Assembly: GCF_014652375.1 (NCBI RefSeq)
Contig: NZ_BMYR01000007.1
Span: 62,001 to 126,000 of the forward strand
From: Alishewanella tabrizica
GTDB lineage: Bacteria; Pseudomonadota; Gammaproteobacteria; Enterobacterales; Alteromonadaceae
Direction of reading: 5' to 3'
Length of the DNA stretch: 64,000 nt
The position numbers and the translations under genes are program-made. Numbering within the stretch: the first letter of the stretch is position 1; each line of letters begins with the position of its first letter. Below are positions 36,376 to 46,250 of the stretch, piece after piece. The notes below the pieces were generated by a model. The model saw only the letters and a program-made list of their open reading frames with translations. It was not told where the DNA came from and searched no databases.

Positions 36376-37232
36376 CCGAACGCTATATTAGCATTGCAAA
36401 CGGTGATGGTACATTAAGTGCTATTTTACATAGCCCAGATGATGTAGCGCCATTAACCAACGCTGATACCGGAGTATTAATTATTGTTGGTGGTCCACAG
36501 TACCGGGTTGGTAGCCATCGCCAGTTTGTTAAACTTAGTCGCGCGCTTGCCTCTCAAGGCATAGCCTCGATGCGGCTAGATACCGCTGGCATGGGCGACA
36601 GCAACGGCATTAAAACGGCGTTTTACCAGCAAGATGAGGATATTAACCAGGCTATAGCGGCATTTTTTCAGCACTGCCCACAACTTAAAAAAGTGGCGCT
36701 TTGGGGACTGTGCGATGCTGCTAGCGGCATTTTAATTAAGTTAAATCAACATGACCCGCGTATTAGCGGTGTAATACTGCTAAATCCCTGGGTACGTCAG
36801 CAACATAGCCACGCTAACGTAATGCTAAGGCACTATTACCCTAAACGACTTTTAAGCTTCCAATTTTGGAGGAAAAAATTGGCCGGCGGTATGATGTTGC
36901 GCCTAAGTTTATCTGAACTTTGGCAGACGTTTAAGCATCGTTACGCTAAGCAATACCCAGATACCGAAACGCTGATTGCAAATGAGCAAAATTATGTAAA
37001 GCTAATGCTTCGGGGTTGGCAGCAATTTCAAGGAAACGTATTAGTGATCACCAGCGGCAACGATTTAACTGCACAAGAATTTTTGCAGCTCTGTAACAGC
37101 GACAAAGCTTGGGCAGCCTGTCTGGCTGACGCACAACACCAGCATATTGCCGCCGCTAACCACACCTTTGCCAGCGCTAAGTGGCGCCAGCAAGTCGAAC
37201 AATGCTGTATCGCTTTTATAAAACAGCCTTAA
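36372..37232 (+). CDS. Exosortase A-associated hydrolase 1
   Basis: A 286-residue alpha/beta hydrolase of the TIGR03100 type. Diagnostic pieces are IVGGPQYRVGSHRQFVKLSR, SMRLDTAGMGDSNG and the elbow ALWGLCDAASGI with Cys in the nucleophile position. His near HIAAANHTF could complete a triad. It might release a product from the acyl carrier protein encoded elsewhere in the locus; this is a guess from co-occurrence. Confidence 0.87.
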   Translation: MTERYISIANGDGTLSAILHSPDDVAPLTNADTGVLIIVGGPQYRVGSHRQFVKLSRALASQGIASMRLDTAGMGDSNGIKTAFYQQDEDINQAIAAFFQHCPQLKKVALWGLCDAASGILIKLNQHDPRISGVILLNPWVRQQHSHANVMLRHYYPKRLLSFQFWRKKLAGGMMLRLSLSELWQTFKHRYAKQYPDTETLIANEQNYVKLMLRGWQQFQGNVLVITSGNDLTAQEFLQLCNSDKAWAACLADAQHQHIAAANHTFASAKWRQQVEQCCIAFIKQP

Positions 37233-37276
37233 TGCACTAAAATTGATAACACAGGATGCGCTTTAAATAATCCGGG

Positions 37277-39730
37277 ATGATGATGCAAAACACGGCAACT
37301 ACTACAGCTGAAATAGGCAATACTTATCAGGTTAATGCTACTAATGGCCATGGCCCGGCTCTGCAGCGCAGCTTACTTATTTGTCTGTTACTCTATCTGA
37401 CCTTTGTCATTTACGGCAGCCTGGTGCCGTTACACTATGTGCCGATAAGCTTTGACGAAGCCTTGTCGCGCTATAGCCAAATCCGTTATCTGGACCTTGG
37501 TATGCAGTCTCGCGCTGACTGGGTAGCCAACATACTGTTATTTATTCCACTGGCATTTTTGCTCTGTGCGGTCAGCTTTAAAGAAGGCGCAAAGCGGCGC
37601 AACCTGTTTCTGGGTGCCGCTATAGTGCTGTCAGGCTTTACCCTGGCCCTTAGCATAGAATTTATTCAGCTGTATTTTCCGCAGCGTACCGTATCAATAA
37701 ATGACATTGTTGCTGAAACCCTGGGGGCGGCTTTTGGGGTGGCACTGTATAAGCTATATGGGTTGCGCGTTAAACAGTTCTTGCTGGGGGTAGCCCTGGT
37801 AAGAGGGCAGGCATCGGTTCTGAGCTATTTATTGCTGATATACAGTGCATTGTTTTTTTTGTACTACTTATTACCGCTGGATTTAACCCTGAGCCCAATT
37901 GAGCTGTACAAAAAATGGCAGGATGGCCGTATTGTGCTGCTGCCCTTTTCGGCTTACAAAGGCAACCTGGTCCAGGTGAGCTATGCCATTGCCAGTGATA
38001 TAGTGTTGTGGCTGCCCATCGCATTGTTATGGCTGGCGAACTTTCCCAATCAGCCCAAACTGGTGTTTTACAGCCGCTTAGTATTAATGGCTAGTCTATT
38101 AGAATTTTGTCAACTGTTTGTCTACAGCCGGGTTACCGACATTAGCGACATTATTTGTGCCCTATTAGCCGGGGTACTGGCACAAGTTATCGTTAAGCAA
38201 TGGCGTCAACATAAAGGCGGCGTATTAGTGCAAGACAGGCCAGCTGCCGCCAGCAAACAGTTACAGCGCAGCCTGTTATGGTGCGGCGCGGCATTGCTGT
38301 ATAGTCTGTTTTTGATGTTGTTATTCTGGTACCCATTTAATTTTAATTTTGACTGGAGCTTTATTGATTCGCGCTGGCAGTTTGCTAACAGCCAGGTTTT
38401 ACTTTACTCGTTGTATTTTGGTACCGAATTTCGTGCTATTACCGCTTTATCACAAAAAATTCTGACCTTTATCCCTCTGGGTGTGTTTTTCGCTCTGGCA
38501 TGGCTGGCACAACAGCAGCGCTGGCAGCAGCAGTTACTGACCTTTATGGCGCTGCTCTATATCGTCAGCCTGGCATCTGTAATTGAAGGTATGCAGTTAG
38601 CTTTGCCTGGCAAAACTGTGGATGCGACCGATGTGATATTAAAAGTAGTCGGCGCCGCCCTTGGCTTTGCCGGTTATCTGTTTTTTTACCGCCGGGCCAG
38701 GGTGCCAGCGCCTGCAGCGGACCGGGATCTTACGCCTGCAGCCAGGCCGGCTGCTCAAAAGCAGCACGCTAGCGGGCCAATACTCAGCCCTGGCCGTCTA
38801 CTGATCCTGCATTTGCTTATCACAGTGGTACTGCTTTTTGCCGTCAGCAACCTAGCTGTGCTGCCTTATAATGTCCGCGAATTACTCAGCGACAACAATA
38901 CCGCAATACTGGGCCTGACCTTGAGCTTATACCTGATGACACTGCCATTGCTGTTGCCGCTGCAACAATTTGCGGTCTTTACTTTGCTCTCCCCCTTACT
39001 GATCCTGATACAAAGCATCCTGGTATTTTCGCTGCTGTTTGCCACAGTACCGCGTGAATCTCTGCATGATATTTTGGGGGCGCCCGTTAGCAACCTGCCC
39101 GTCTACCTTGAACTGTTACTTAGGTTTTGCGGTTTTTTTAGTGTGTTTCAATTTAATTACCTGTTTGCCGGGCGGCTGCTTCAAGAACGCAATAGCATAC
39201 CGGCCCTGATCCTTTGGGCCATATTTAGTCTGTTGTTTGCCGCTATATGGTATGGGGCTGTAGTAAAGCTTGCAGCGACCGATAATGTTACCGAGCTATT
39301 GGCAAATCGTGGCAGCTATGGGGTGGCACTGGGCCTGAGCCTGTATTTGGCCATGCTGTTTGGCAGTGCCGCTTATCTGAGCCGTTTAATCATGCCTGAT
39401 AAGCCGTTAAATGATGCCCGCCAGTCACACGGCTTCTGGCGCCTGAGCGCTGCTATTCTTGGGCTTTTACTGGTAGCTATAGCTGCGTGGTTGTTACTCA
39501 ACACCATTACCGAAAGCCTGATCATAAAATACCAACAGGTGTTTTCTGCCTTGCAATTTCTACTCAGCACTGATCGCGATAACTATGTATCACCCACTAC
39601 CCTTAAACTGCGCTATGCTATTGCTCATCTCGCCTTGGTGTTAATACTGGCCTGGTTTTATCTCTGGGCCCGGCAGTTGCAACGGCTGGCGCAGAGCCCT
39701 GCACAGCGAGCCAGTGCTAAGGAAAGCTAG
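37277..39730 (+). CDS. Large membrane protein with three VanZ-like modules
   Basis: 817 residues and about 20 hydrophobic segments. Three VanZ-like modules can be read, each with a FIPL-type helix followed by an E-x2-Q helix and an Asp pair: residues about 30-160 (LFIPLAFLL; EFIQLYFPQ; INDIVAETLG), about 190-315 (LWLPIALLW; EFCQLFVYS; ISDIICALL) and about 335-475 (TFIPLGVFF; EGMQLALPG; ATDVILKVVG). A further polytopic part (about 505-805) follows. Ordinary VanZ proteins have one module of 120-200 residues. Three ATGs in a row open the gene. Role unknown, probably envelope or polymer handling. Confidence 0.8.
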   Translation: MMMQNTATTTAEIGNTYQVNATNGHGPALQRSLLICLLLYLTFVIYGSLVPLHYVPISFDEALSRYSQIRYLDLGMQSRADWVANILLFIPLAFLLCAVSFKEGAKRRNLFLGAAIVLSGFTLALSIEFIQLYFPQRTVSINDIVAETLGAAFGVALYKLYGLRVKQFLLGVALVRGQASVLSYLLLIYSALFFLYYLLPLDLTLSPIELYKKWQDGRIVLLPFSAYKGNLVQVSYAIASDIVLWLPIALLWLANFPNQPKLVFYSRLVLMASLLEFCQLFVYSRVTDISDIICALLAGVLAQVIVKQWRQHKGGVLVQDRPAAASKQLQRSLLWCGAALLYSLFLMLLFWYPFNFNFDWSFIDSRWQFANSQVLLYSLYFGTEFRAITALSQKILTFIPLGVFFALAWLAQQQRWQQQLLTFMALLYIVSLASVIEGMQLALPGKTVDATDVILKVVGAALGFAGYLFFYRRARVPAPAADRDLTPAARPAAQKQHASGPILSPGRLLILHLLITVVLLFAVSNLAVLPYNVRELLSDNNTAILGLTLSLYLMTLPLLLPLQQFAVFTLLSPLLILIQSILVFSLLFATVPRESLHDILGAPVSNLPVYLELLLRFCGFFSVFQFNYLFAGRLLQERNSIPALILWAIFSLLFAAIWYGAVVKLAATDNVTELLANRGSYGVALGLSLYLAMLFGSAAYLSRLIMPDKPLNDARQSHGFWRLSAAILGLLLVAIAAWLLLNTITESLIIKYQQVFSALQFLLSTDRDNYVSPTTLKLRYAIAHLALVLILAWFYLWARQLQRLAQSPAQRASAKES

Positions 39731-41005
39731 ATGTTTAATAAATTGACGGCACTGGCCCGCCGGCTATTACTGTTTTACCTGGTACTGGTAGCCGTCGCCG
39801 CTCACATCGGTTTGTATTATCTTTATAGCAGTCAACCTGCTGTTGTGTTAAGCACTATAGATAACCTTATGCAAACTCTGCCTGTGGCTGCTGCCAACCC
39901 GCTGTCAGAGGTTGCGCCTGATGCCACTGCTGCGTCACAACTGTCAGATGAACAGATCAGTGCATTAGTACAACAGGACATAGCTGCTAATTTTAATAGC
40001 TGGCAAGCGTTGCCCGCAGCACAAGCCTTAACGAACATCAGGCTTGACGGCCAAAGCTATCCAGACTTAGCACAGGCGTTGACACACATCAAAGATAACA
40101 GCCACCTGCAACTGCCTGCTGGTATTTATACAACAGCTATGGCGATCCGGGCTAATAATGTCACTATTGAAGGGGTTGGCCATGTTATTTTGCAGCGGGC
40201 AGCTGTAGCGGGTAAAGGCATGATACTGGCTCAGGGTAACAATTTAACGGTTAGGAATATTGAATGCCGGCATATTAGCGTACCCAGTAAAAATGGTGCC
40301 TGTGTCAGACTTGAAGGCCGTGGCTTAACACTGGAACATGTCTACTTTCATAACAGCCAAACCGGGCTGTTAGAAACAGCGAAAGAACATGGCTATATTT
40401 GGATCCGCCATAGTCGTTTTGAAAACCTGGCAAAAGACGCCCGCGCCCATTCATTATACCTTAACAGTCATAGTCTTTATTTGTCAGACTCGGTGATCAT
40501 TGGCAACCGCCATCAGCACAGCCTGAAATCGCGCGGCCCGCTAACGGTGATTGAGCGCAGTATCATTTCGTCACTTTCTGCCTCTGGCAGCCGCTTAATT
40601 GATCTGTCTAATGGTGGAGAATTGCTGATCCAGCAATCGATATTGCAACAAGGCCCACACGCAGTAAATAACCAAGCCATAGGTTTTGGCCTGGAAGGGC
40701 TGCAGCATAGTACTAACACTATAAAATTAATCGACAATATTTTGCTGCTGGAGCGCCCTAGCAGCAATATTCTGCTGCACAGCGGCAATAATCAACCCTT
40801 GGTGCTGTTGGAGAATAATCTTATCATAGGCGCACATGACAGATACCCAGGTAACCATCAGTTTAAATACCGGGCTAATACTGCGCTTGGCAGCTGGCCT
40901 AATCTGCCCAGAATACTTTGTCATCTTCATCTATGTCAGGAAAACAGCCCTAATATTCAAAATATGCACCTAGCGCCCCCACTAACTAACACGCACTATT
41001 ACTGA
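39731..41005 (+). CDS. Membrane-anchored right-handed parallel beta-helix protein
   Basis: 424 residues. An N-terminal anchor helix (about 12-33, LLLFYLVLVAVAAHIGLYYLY) and an Ala-rich linker precede a beta-helix from about residue 95 (LPAGIYTTAMAIRANNVTIE; NLTVRNIECRHISVPS; GLTLEHVYFHNSQTGLLE). Such folds are found in polysaccharide lyases, epimerases and acetyltransferases of alginate-type systems; no catalytic set is recognised. ATG follows the VanZ gene's stop directly, with AAGGAAAG 5 bases upstream. A broken second copy lies at 44148-44571. Confidence 0.82.
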   Translation: MFNKLTALARRLLLFYLVLVAVAAHIGLYYLYSSQPAVVLSTIDNLMQTLPVAAANPLSEVAPDATAASQLSDEQISALVQQDIAANFNSWQALPAAQALTNIRLDGQSYPDLAQALTHIKDNSHLQLPAGIYTTAMAIRANNVTIEGVGHVILQRAAVAGKGMILAQGNNLTVRNIECRHISVPSKNGACVRLEGRGLTLEHVYFHNSQTGLLETAKEHGYIWIRHSRFENLAKDARAHSLYLNSHSLYLSDSVIIGNRHQHSLKSRGPLTVIERSIISSLSASGSRLIDLSNGGELLIQQSILQQGPHAVNNQAIGFGLEGLQHSTNTIKLIDNILLLERPSSNILLHSGNNQPLVLLENNLIIGAHDRYPGNHQFKYRANTALGSWPNLPRILCHLHLCQENSPNIQNMHLAPPLTNTHYY

Positions 41006-41492
41006 GAAGAAAATTGAACAACAAGTGGGAGTTTATGACGGTGAATACTCTAAGCAGATAGAGCAAATATATTTTTGCGATGATAAAAACATTATACTGA
41101 TACAGCGGTTAAAATCTGCCAGAACAACTTGCATTTCAAGCTGTATTTTCATCCCTGTAGCTGTACAAACAATTTGTCTTTAATAATACAACGTAAATAA
41201 GCGTCTCGACTGTAAAAGATTACGTAATCAACCCTTTCAACATATGGTAATCAACAGTGCATAACAACCGCTATGTAGCACTAAACCTCTGTTTAGCATT
41301 AATAGGGTTGCACAGCCTGTATTTACTGAAAACTAAAGTAGGAAATTAATGTTTTAGCTTGCTTTTTAACAGCTGATTGTGTCAACCTAAACCGGTAAAT
41401 TCTTAACACAAATGCGTATTTTTATGTGATTTTTACCTAATACATAACATGCTTTTTGTGCCGAAGCGTATCGAGTTAATTCAGGATGATAT
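41006..41492. other. Spacer upstream of tviB containing a duplicated segment
   Basis: No gene is seen. Bases 41131-41225 match 44616-44709, the region directly before the MBOAT start, with a few substitutions; the match ends where that start codon would be. The remaining 260 bases are AT-rich and probably contain the tviB promoter. The tviB ribosome binding site is CAGGATG. Confidence 0.7.
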
Positions 41493-42779
41493 ATGGACAG
41501 CAATTTTTCGTTAACAGGGCTTAAGATCGCGATTATTGGTCTAGGTTATGTGGGTTTGCCACTTGCGGTTGAGTTCGCCAAAAAATACCCGACTTTGGGT
41601 TTCGATATTAACCAGAAGCGCATTGACGAGTTAGCTGCTGGTCAAGATCGCACTTTAGAAGTGTCCACCGATGAGATATCTGCAGCCACTTATCTTGAGT
41701 TTTCCGCTAATATTGATTCTTTAAAAACCGCTAACTTCTTTATTGTTACAGTGCCAACCCCCATTGATCGGCATCGTCAACCCGACCTTACACCGTTAAT
41801 ACGTGCTTCCGAAACACTGGGTAAAGTGATTAAAGCGGGCGATATTATCGTGTTCGAATCGACAGTGTATCCCGGCGCGACAGAAGAAGATTGTGTACCT
41901 ATTATTGAACGTGTTTCTGGCCTTACCTACAACAAAGATTTTTTTGCCGGTTATAGCCCAGAGCGAATTAATCCGGGTGATAAAGAACACCGAGTAACAA
42001 CCATTAAAAAAGTAACTTCGGGTTCAACACCTGTTGTTGCAGAATTTGTTGACAATGTTTATGCCAGTATTATTACTGCTGGCACATATAAAGCTAGCAG
42101 CATTAAAGTGGCTGAAGCGGCCAAAGTGATTGAAAATACCCAACGGGATTTGAATATTGCACTAGTTAATGAATTAGCCGTGATTTTTAGTAAGTTAAAT
42201 ATCGATACTGAAGAAGTATTATTGGCTGCTGGCACGAAGTGGAATTTTTTACCGTTTCGCCCTGGCTTAGTCGGTGGCCACTGTATTGGGGTTGACCCGT
42301 ATTATTTAACACATAAAGCACAATCCGTTGGTTATCACCCTGAAGTTATTTTAGCAGGAAGGCGGATCAATGATGGCATGCCCAAATTTGTGGTGTCTTC
42401 GTTGGTAAAAACCATGCTGAAGAAACGTATTCAGGTTCAGGGGGCAAGAGTATTAGTGTTAGGATTAACCTTCAAAGAGAACTGCCCAGATATCCGAAAT
42501 ACCAAGGTAATAGATGTAGTCCAGGAATTGGCTGATTATGGCATGCTGCCAGATGTTTATGATCCTTGGGTTGCTGCTGCTGAAGCCAAGCATGAATATG
42601 GTATTGATGTCATCTCCGAACCTACAGTTGGCACTTATGATGCGATCATTTTGGCAGTTGCTCATCAAACGTTTAAAGATTATGGTACAGACCATATTTT
42701 GGCCTATGCCAAAGAAAATCATGTATTGTACGATTTAAAATATGTGCTTGATCCGACAAAAGTTCAGCTACGTTTTTAA
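41493..42779 (+). CDS. tviB: UDP-N-acetyl-hexosamine 6-dehydrogenase (TviB/WbpO type)
   Basis: A 428-residue nucleotide-sugar dehydrogenase. The Rossmann motif is [16 protein letters not shown] (residues 13-28). The catalytic Cys is in [12 protein letters not shown] (about 264), with Lys in the [15 protein letters not shown] helix. The sequence resembles TviB/VipA and WbpO, which oxidise UDP-GlcNAc or UDP-GalNAc to the uronic acid, more than UDP-glucose dehydrogenase. It pairs with the epimerase 15 bases downstream, giving UDP-HexNAcA for an acidic polymer. It has its own promoter region. Confidence 0.9.
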   Translation: MDSNFSLTGLKIAIIGLGYVGLPLAVEFAKKYPTLGFDINQKRIDELAAGQDRTLEVSTDEISAATYLEFSANIDSLKTANFFIVTVPTPIDRHRQPDLTPLIRASETLGKVIKAGDIIVFESTVYPGATEEDCVPIIERVSGLTYNKDFFAGYSPERINPGDKEHRVTTIKKVTSGSTPVVAEFVDNVYASIITAGTYKASSIKVAEAAKVIENTQRDLNIALVNELAVIFSKLNIDTEEVLLAAGTKWNFLPFRPGLVGGHCIGVDPYYLTHKAQSVGYHPEVILAGRRINDGMPKFVVSSLVKTMLKKRIQVQGARVLVLGLTFKENCPDIRNTKVIDVVQELADYGMLPDVYDPWVAAAEAKHEYGIDVISEPTVGTYDAIILAVAHQTFKDYGTDHILAYAKENHVLYDLKYVLDPTKVQLRF

Positions 42780-42794
42780 TCTGAAGGAAGAATA

Positions 42795-43814
42795 ATGACG
42801 GTTTATCAACAGGCACTAACGACTTTGTTAGCCGAACCTAAACGCTGGTTAATTACTGGCTGTGCCGGTTTTATCGGTTCTAATCTACTTGAAGTTTTAC
42901 TCAAACATAATCAACAAGTAGTAGGTTTAGATAATTTTGCTACTGGCTTCCAGCGTAATCTTGATCAAGTGCAAGCCTTAGTAACGGCCGAGCAATGGCA
43001 ACGTTTTCACTTTATCCAAGGTGACATTTGTAATAGCAATGATTGTGCTAAAGCCTGTGAGGGCGTTGACTATGTTTTACATCAAGCAGCTCTGGGCTCA
43101 GTACCACGCTCTATAAGCGATCCGGCACGCACCAATGCCAATAACATCAGTGGTTTTTTAAATGTTTTGGTTGCCGCTCGCGATGCTAAGGTAAAATCTT
43201 TTGTCTACGCGGCATCAAGTTCTACCTACGGTGACCATCCGGCACTGCCTAAAGTAGAGGAAAACATTGGCAAACCTTTATCGCCATACGCTGTAACCAA
43301 GTATGTAAATGAACTCTATGCGGAAGTTTTTTCGCGTACATACCAGTTTCATTGCACTGGCTTGCGCTACTTTAATGTGTTTGGACCAAGACAAGATCCA
43401 AACGGCGCCTACGCCGCTGTAATTCCTAAGTGGACAGCCGCTATGATTGCCAATGAAGACCTTGCCATTAATGGCGATGGTGAAACCAGCCGTGATTTCT
43501 GTTTTGTTGCCAATGCCGTGCAAGCCAATATATTAGCAGCAGTTACACCGTTAGTGCGCAGCGAAGTGTTTAATGTTGCCGTAGGTGATCGAACAACCTT
43601 AAACCAGTTATTCTCCGCTATTAAACAAAGCCTACAGCAGCATAATGTTCATTATGACAAGCCAGCGGTTTATCGCGATTTTCGTTCAGGTGATGTCCGT
43701 CATTCACAAGCCGATATTAGCAAAGCAAATAAACTTTTAGGTTATCAGCCTGAATACAGAATCGCGCAAGGGCTAGAGATTGCTATGCCTTGGTATATTG
43801 CATTGGGTAAGTGA
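42795..43814 (+). CDS. tviC: UDP-N-acetylglucosamine(uronate) C4-epimerase (TviC/WbpP type)
   Basis: A 339-residue extended SDR epimerase. The NAD-binding motif is [14 protein letters not shown] (residues about 17-30). The catalytic Ser is in YAASSSTYG and the Tyr/Lys in [10 protein letters not shown] (about 163-168). [21 protein letters not shown] is the usual substrate loop of WbpP/TviC. It would interconvert the gluco and galacto forms of the substrate or product of TviB. The operon stops here; the next 900 bases hold only broken gene copies. Confidence 0.9.
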   Translation: MTVYQQALTTLLAEPKRWLITGCAGFIGSNLLEVLLKHNQQVVGLDNFATGFQRNLDQVQALVTAEQWQRFHFIQGDICNSNDCAKACEGVDYVLHQAALGSVPRSISDPARTNANNISGFLNVLVAARDAKVKSFVYAASSSTYGDHPALPKVEENIGKPLSPYAVTKYVNELYAEVFSRTYQFHCTGLRYFNVFGPRQDPNGAYAAVIPKWTAAMIANEDLAINGDGETSRDFCFVANAVQANILAAVTPLVRSEVFNVAVGDRTTLNQLFSAIKQSLQQHNVHYDKPAVYRDFRSGDVRHSQADISKANKLLGYQPEYRIAQGLEIAMPWYIALGK

Positions 43815-44012
43815 TTAGGGCACGTTCACGAATATTTAGCGCATATTTCAATATAACTGATTGTACTCGGTCTTTAGCTGTGTTCATTTACTGGCTTTTA
43901 CAGGTAGCCTGTTTATGAGTATTAATATCTTTGCAGTTAACTTTTAAGAATGAGAAGGCCAAAGGTAAGCAGCTAAGGTAGTTTACCCCTTGTTTGACGT
44001 AATGTTTGTGAT

Positions 44013-44145
44013 AGCTCCTACTTTTGGGAGCCAGCATACTACTGACCAGCATTTTGGTGATTTAATTCTAAATTCATTGCTCATGAATAACTGCCATCAA
44101 ATATGCAAACTTAATTCACAATAATACCTCTACCACCCTAGGGTA
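44013..44145 (+). pseudogene. 3' remnant of a second SGNH-like acetylation gene
   Basis: This stretch matches the end of the SGNH-like gene at 47228-47355, including CTACTTTTGGGAGCC, CCAGCATTTTGGTGATTTAAT, the stop region, and a few bases of the decarboxylase 3' end (CCTCTACCACC). It has several substitutions and no start. It marks the right end of a lost first copy of the MBOAT/SGNH pair. Confidence 0.8.
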
Positions 44146-44147
44146 CC

Positions 44148-44571
44148 CAAAGACTGATGCCGCCGCTGCGTTACCGTTGTCAGACGAACAGATCAGTCAA
44201 TTTATGCTTTAGTGCTTTAGTGCTTTAGTGATTTAGTGCAGCAAGACATTGCTTCTAATTTTGATACGCTGACTTGAAGGCCGTGGCTTAACACTGGAAC
44301 ATGTCTACTTTCATAACAGCCAAACCGGGCTGTTAGAAACAGCGAAAGAGCATGGCTATATTTGGATCAACCATAGTCGTTTTGAAAACCTGGCAAAAGA
44401 CGCCCGCGCCCATTCATTATACCTTAACAGTCATAGTCTTTATTTGTCAGACTCGGTGATCATTGGCAACCGCCATCAGCACAGCCTGAAATCGCGCGGC
44501 CCGCTAACGGTGGTTGAGCGCAGTATCATTTCGCCATTTTCTCACTCTGACAGCCGCTTTAACGATGATTA
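44148..44571 (+). pseudogene. Broken second copy of the beta-helix gene
   Basis: Bases 44148-44262 resemble 39913-40002 of the intact gene, with an inserted 8-bp repeat tract. Bases 44274-44558 then match 40314-40598 almost exactly. About 310 bases between them and everything after codon 289 are missing. No continuous frame exists. The near-identity of the second part against the drift of the first suggests recent gene conversion. Confidence 0.85.
44205..44236. repeat. Tandem 8-bp repeat TGCTTTAG x4
   Basis: Three perfect copies of TGCTTTAG (44205-44228) and one with a single change (TGATTTAG, 44229-44236). They sit inside the broken beta-helix copy where the intact gene has no repeat, so they arose by slippage after the copy lost function. 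Confidence 0.85.
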
Positions 44572-44711
44572 AAACATTACACTTATACAACAACCAAAGT
44601 GTGCCTATACAACTCGCATTTTAGCTTTATTTTCATCCCAGTAGCTGTACAATTAATTTGTCTTTAATAATTCAACGCAAAAAAGCGTCTTGAAGGTAAA
44701 GGATTACGCAG
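44572..44711. promoter_or_regulatory. Leader of the MBOAT gene, duplicated upstream of tviB
   Basis: The segment 44616-44709 is the second copy of 41131-41225. It includes ATCCCAGTAGCTGTACAA, TTTGTCTTTAATAAT, and GGTAAAGGATTACGCAG just before the MBOAT ATG, with AAAGGA as ribosome binding site. Promoter elements could not be fixed. Confidence 0.6.
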
Positions 44712-46241
44712 ATGTTATTTAACTCAGTAGAGTTTTTGTTTCTTTTCCTGCCAATTACATTGGTTTTATTTCATTTTTTGCGAGTACGCATTTCTTCTCA
44801 GAGTGCGCTGTATTTGCTGATTTGTTCGTCACTGTTTTTCTATGCCTGGTGGCAACCGATTTATCTGCTGCTGCTTGGCTCCTCTATTTTGGTGAACTTT
44901 TGTATTGCTAATGCTATTTACCGTTATCGCAAAAGCTGGCTTACCATCCTGGGAGTTTGTTTAAATCTTGCCGCTATAGGCTATTATAAATACAGTGTAT
45001 TTTTTGTTAATAATCTCGCGTTATTATACGGCTCTAATTGGCAAATTGAACAGATACTGCTGCCATTGGCCATATCGTTTTTTACCTTCCAACAAATAGC
45101 GTACCTGATTGACGTGCAGCGCCATCAGGTTATTGAACCCAGTTTCAGTAATTATGTGCTATTTGTTTGCTTTTTCCCGCAATTGATTGCCGGACCTATA
45201 GTGCACCATAGTGAAATGATGCCGCAGTTCCGTCAGGGGTTGCAAATATCCAGCCGCCATTTTGCAGTAGGTTTTAGCATATTCTGTATTGGCTTATTCA
45301 AAAAAACGGTATTGGCAGATGGTATCGCTGTCTACGCTAACCCGGTATTCCTGCAAGCCGAACAAGGGGTGGCGCTGGATTTTTTCACTGCTTGGGGCGG
45401 TGCTCTGGCCTACACCTTTCAGTTGTATTTTGATTTTTCTGGCTATTCTGACATGGCTATTGGTTTAGCTTTATTATTTGGTATAGCCCTGCCACTTAAC
45501 TTCAACTCTCCTTACAAAGCGCTGAATATTGTCGACTTTTGGAGACGTTGGCATATTACATTGTCGCGCTTTTTACGCGATTATCTTTACATCAGCCTGG
45601 GGGGTAACCGCTTTGGCTTTATCCGCCGTTATAGCAATTTATTTATTACCATGTTGCTCGGTGGTTTATGGCATGGCGCTGGCTGGAACTTTTTAATCTG
45701 GGGAGCTCTCCATGGCAGCTATCTGGTGATAAATCACGGGTTTACTCATATCAGACAACAATATTTGCCATTTATTAACGATGGCTGGTTTGCACCAATA
45801 GCCTGGACAATAACCTTTGTAGCGGTCGTTGTTGGTTGGGTATTTTTCCGTGCTGAAAGTCTTGATGGTGCCTTACTAATCCTTAGCGCAATGACGGGAG
45901 CCAATGGGATCAGCTTACCGGCAGGATTAGTGGCACAGCTTGATTTTTTATCACCGCTGCTGCAATGGCTTAATGTGAAACCTTATCTTGGCGGCGGTAT
46001 GCTATTTGTTGAAACCTGGGTTTGGATCACTATTCTACTCTTGCTGTCTGTGCTACTGCCAAATGTACTGCAATTGTTCTACACCCAGTTACCTGAGCAG
46101 ACACGTAAAGGCGTTACTGTTGCTCATAGCGCCATTCAGTGGCGGCCCTCTTTGACCTGGGCTGCCATTATTAGCCTATTGTTAATCATTGCCTTATCGA
46201 CACTAGGCCGTGTTTCTGAATTTTTATACTTTAATTTCTAA
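44712..46241 (+). CDS. MBOAT family O-acyltransferase (AlgI-like)
   Basis: A 509-residue polytopic protein. The opening LFNSVEFLFLFLPITLVLFH and the block FWRRWHITLSRFLRDYLYI are typical of AlgI/PatA-like MBOATs. The catalytic His is in GGLWHGAGWNFLIWG (about residue 320). Such proteins carry acetyl groups across the inner membrane for polysaccharide O-acetylation. The next gene encodes the expected SGNH-like periplasmic partner 9 bases downstream. Confidence 0.92.
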   Translation: MLFNSVEFLFLFLPITLVLFHFLRVRISSQSALYLLICSSLFFYAWWQPIYLLLLGSSILVNFCIANAIYRYRKSWLTILGVCLNLAAIGYYKYSVFFVNNLALLYGSNWQIEQILLPLAISFFTFQQIAYLIDVQRHQVIEPSFSNYVLFVCFFPQLIAGPIVHHSEMMPQFRQGLQISSRHFAVGFSIFCIGLFKKTVLADGIAVYANPVFLQAEQGVALDFFTAWGGALAYTFQLYFDFSGYSDMAIGLALLFGIALPLNFNSPYKALNIVDFWRRWHITLSRFLRDYLYISLGGNRFGFIRRYSNLFITMLLGGLWHGAGWNFLIWGALHGSYLVINHGFTHIRQQYLPFINDGWFAPIAWTITFVAVVVGWVFFRAESLDGALLILSAMTGANGISLPAGLVAQLDFLSPLLQWLNVKPYLGGGMLFVETWVWITILLLLSVLLPNVLQLFYTQLPEQTRKGVTVAHSAIQWRPSLTWAAIISLLLIIALSTLGRVSEFLYFNF

Positions 46242-46250
46242 CGGATAACA

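Noticed and set aside
41226..44012. Transposon or integron carrying tviB-tviC
   Set aside because: No transposase, terminal inverted repeats or target-site duplication was found at the edges; the flanks are instead remnants of a tandem duplication.
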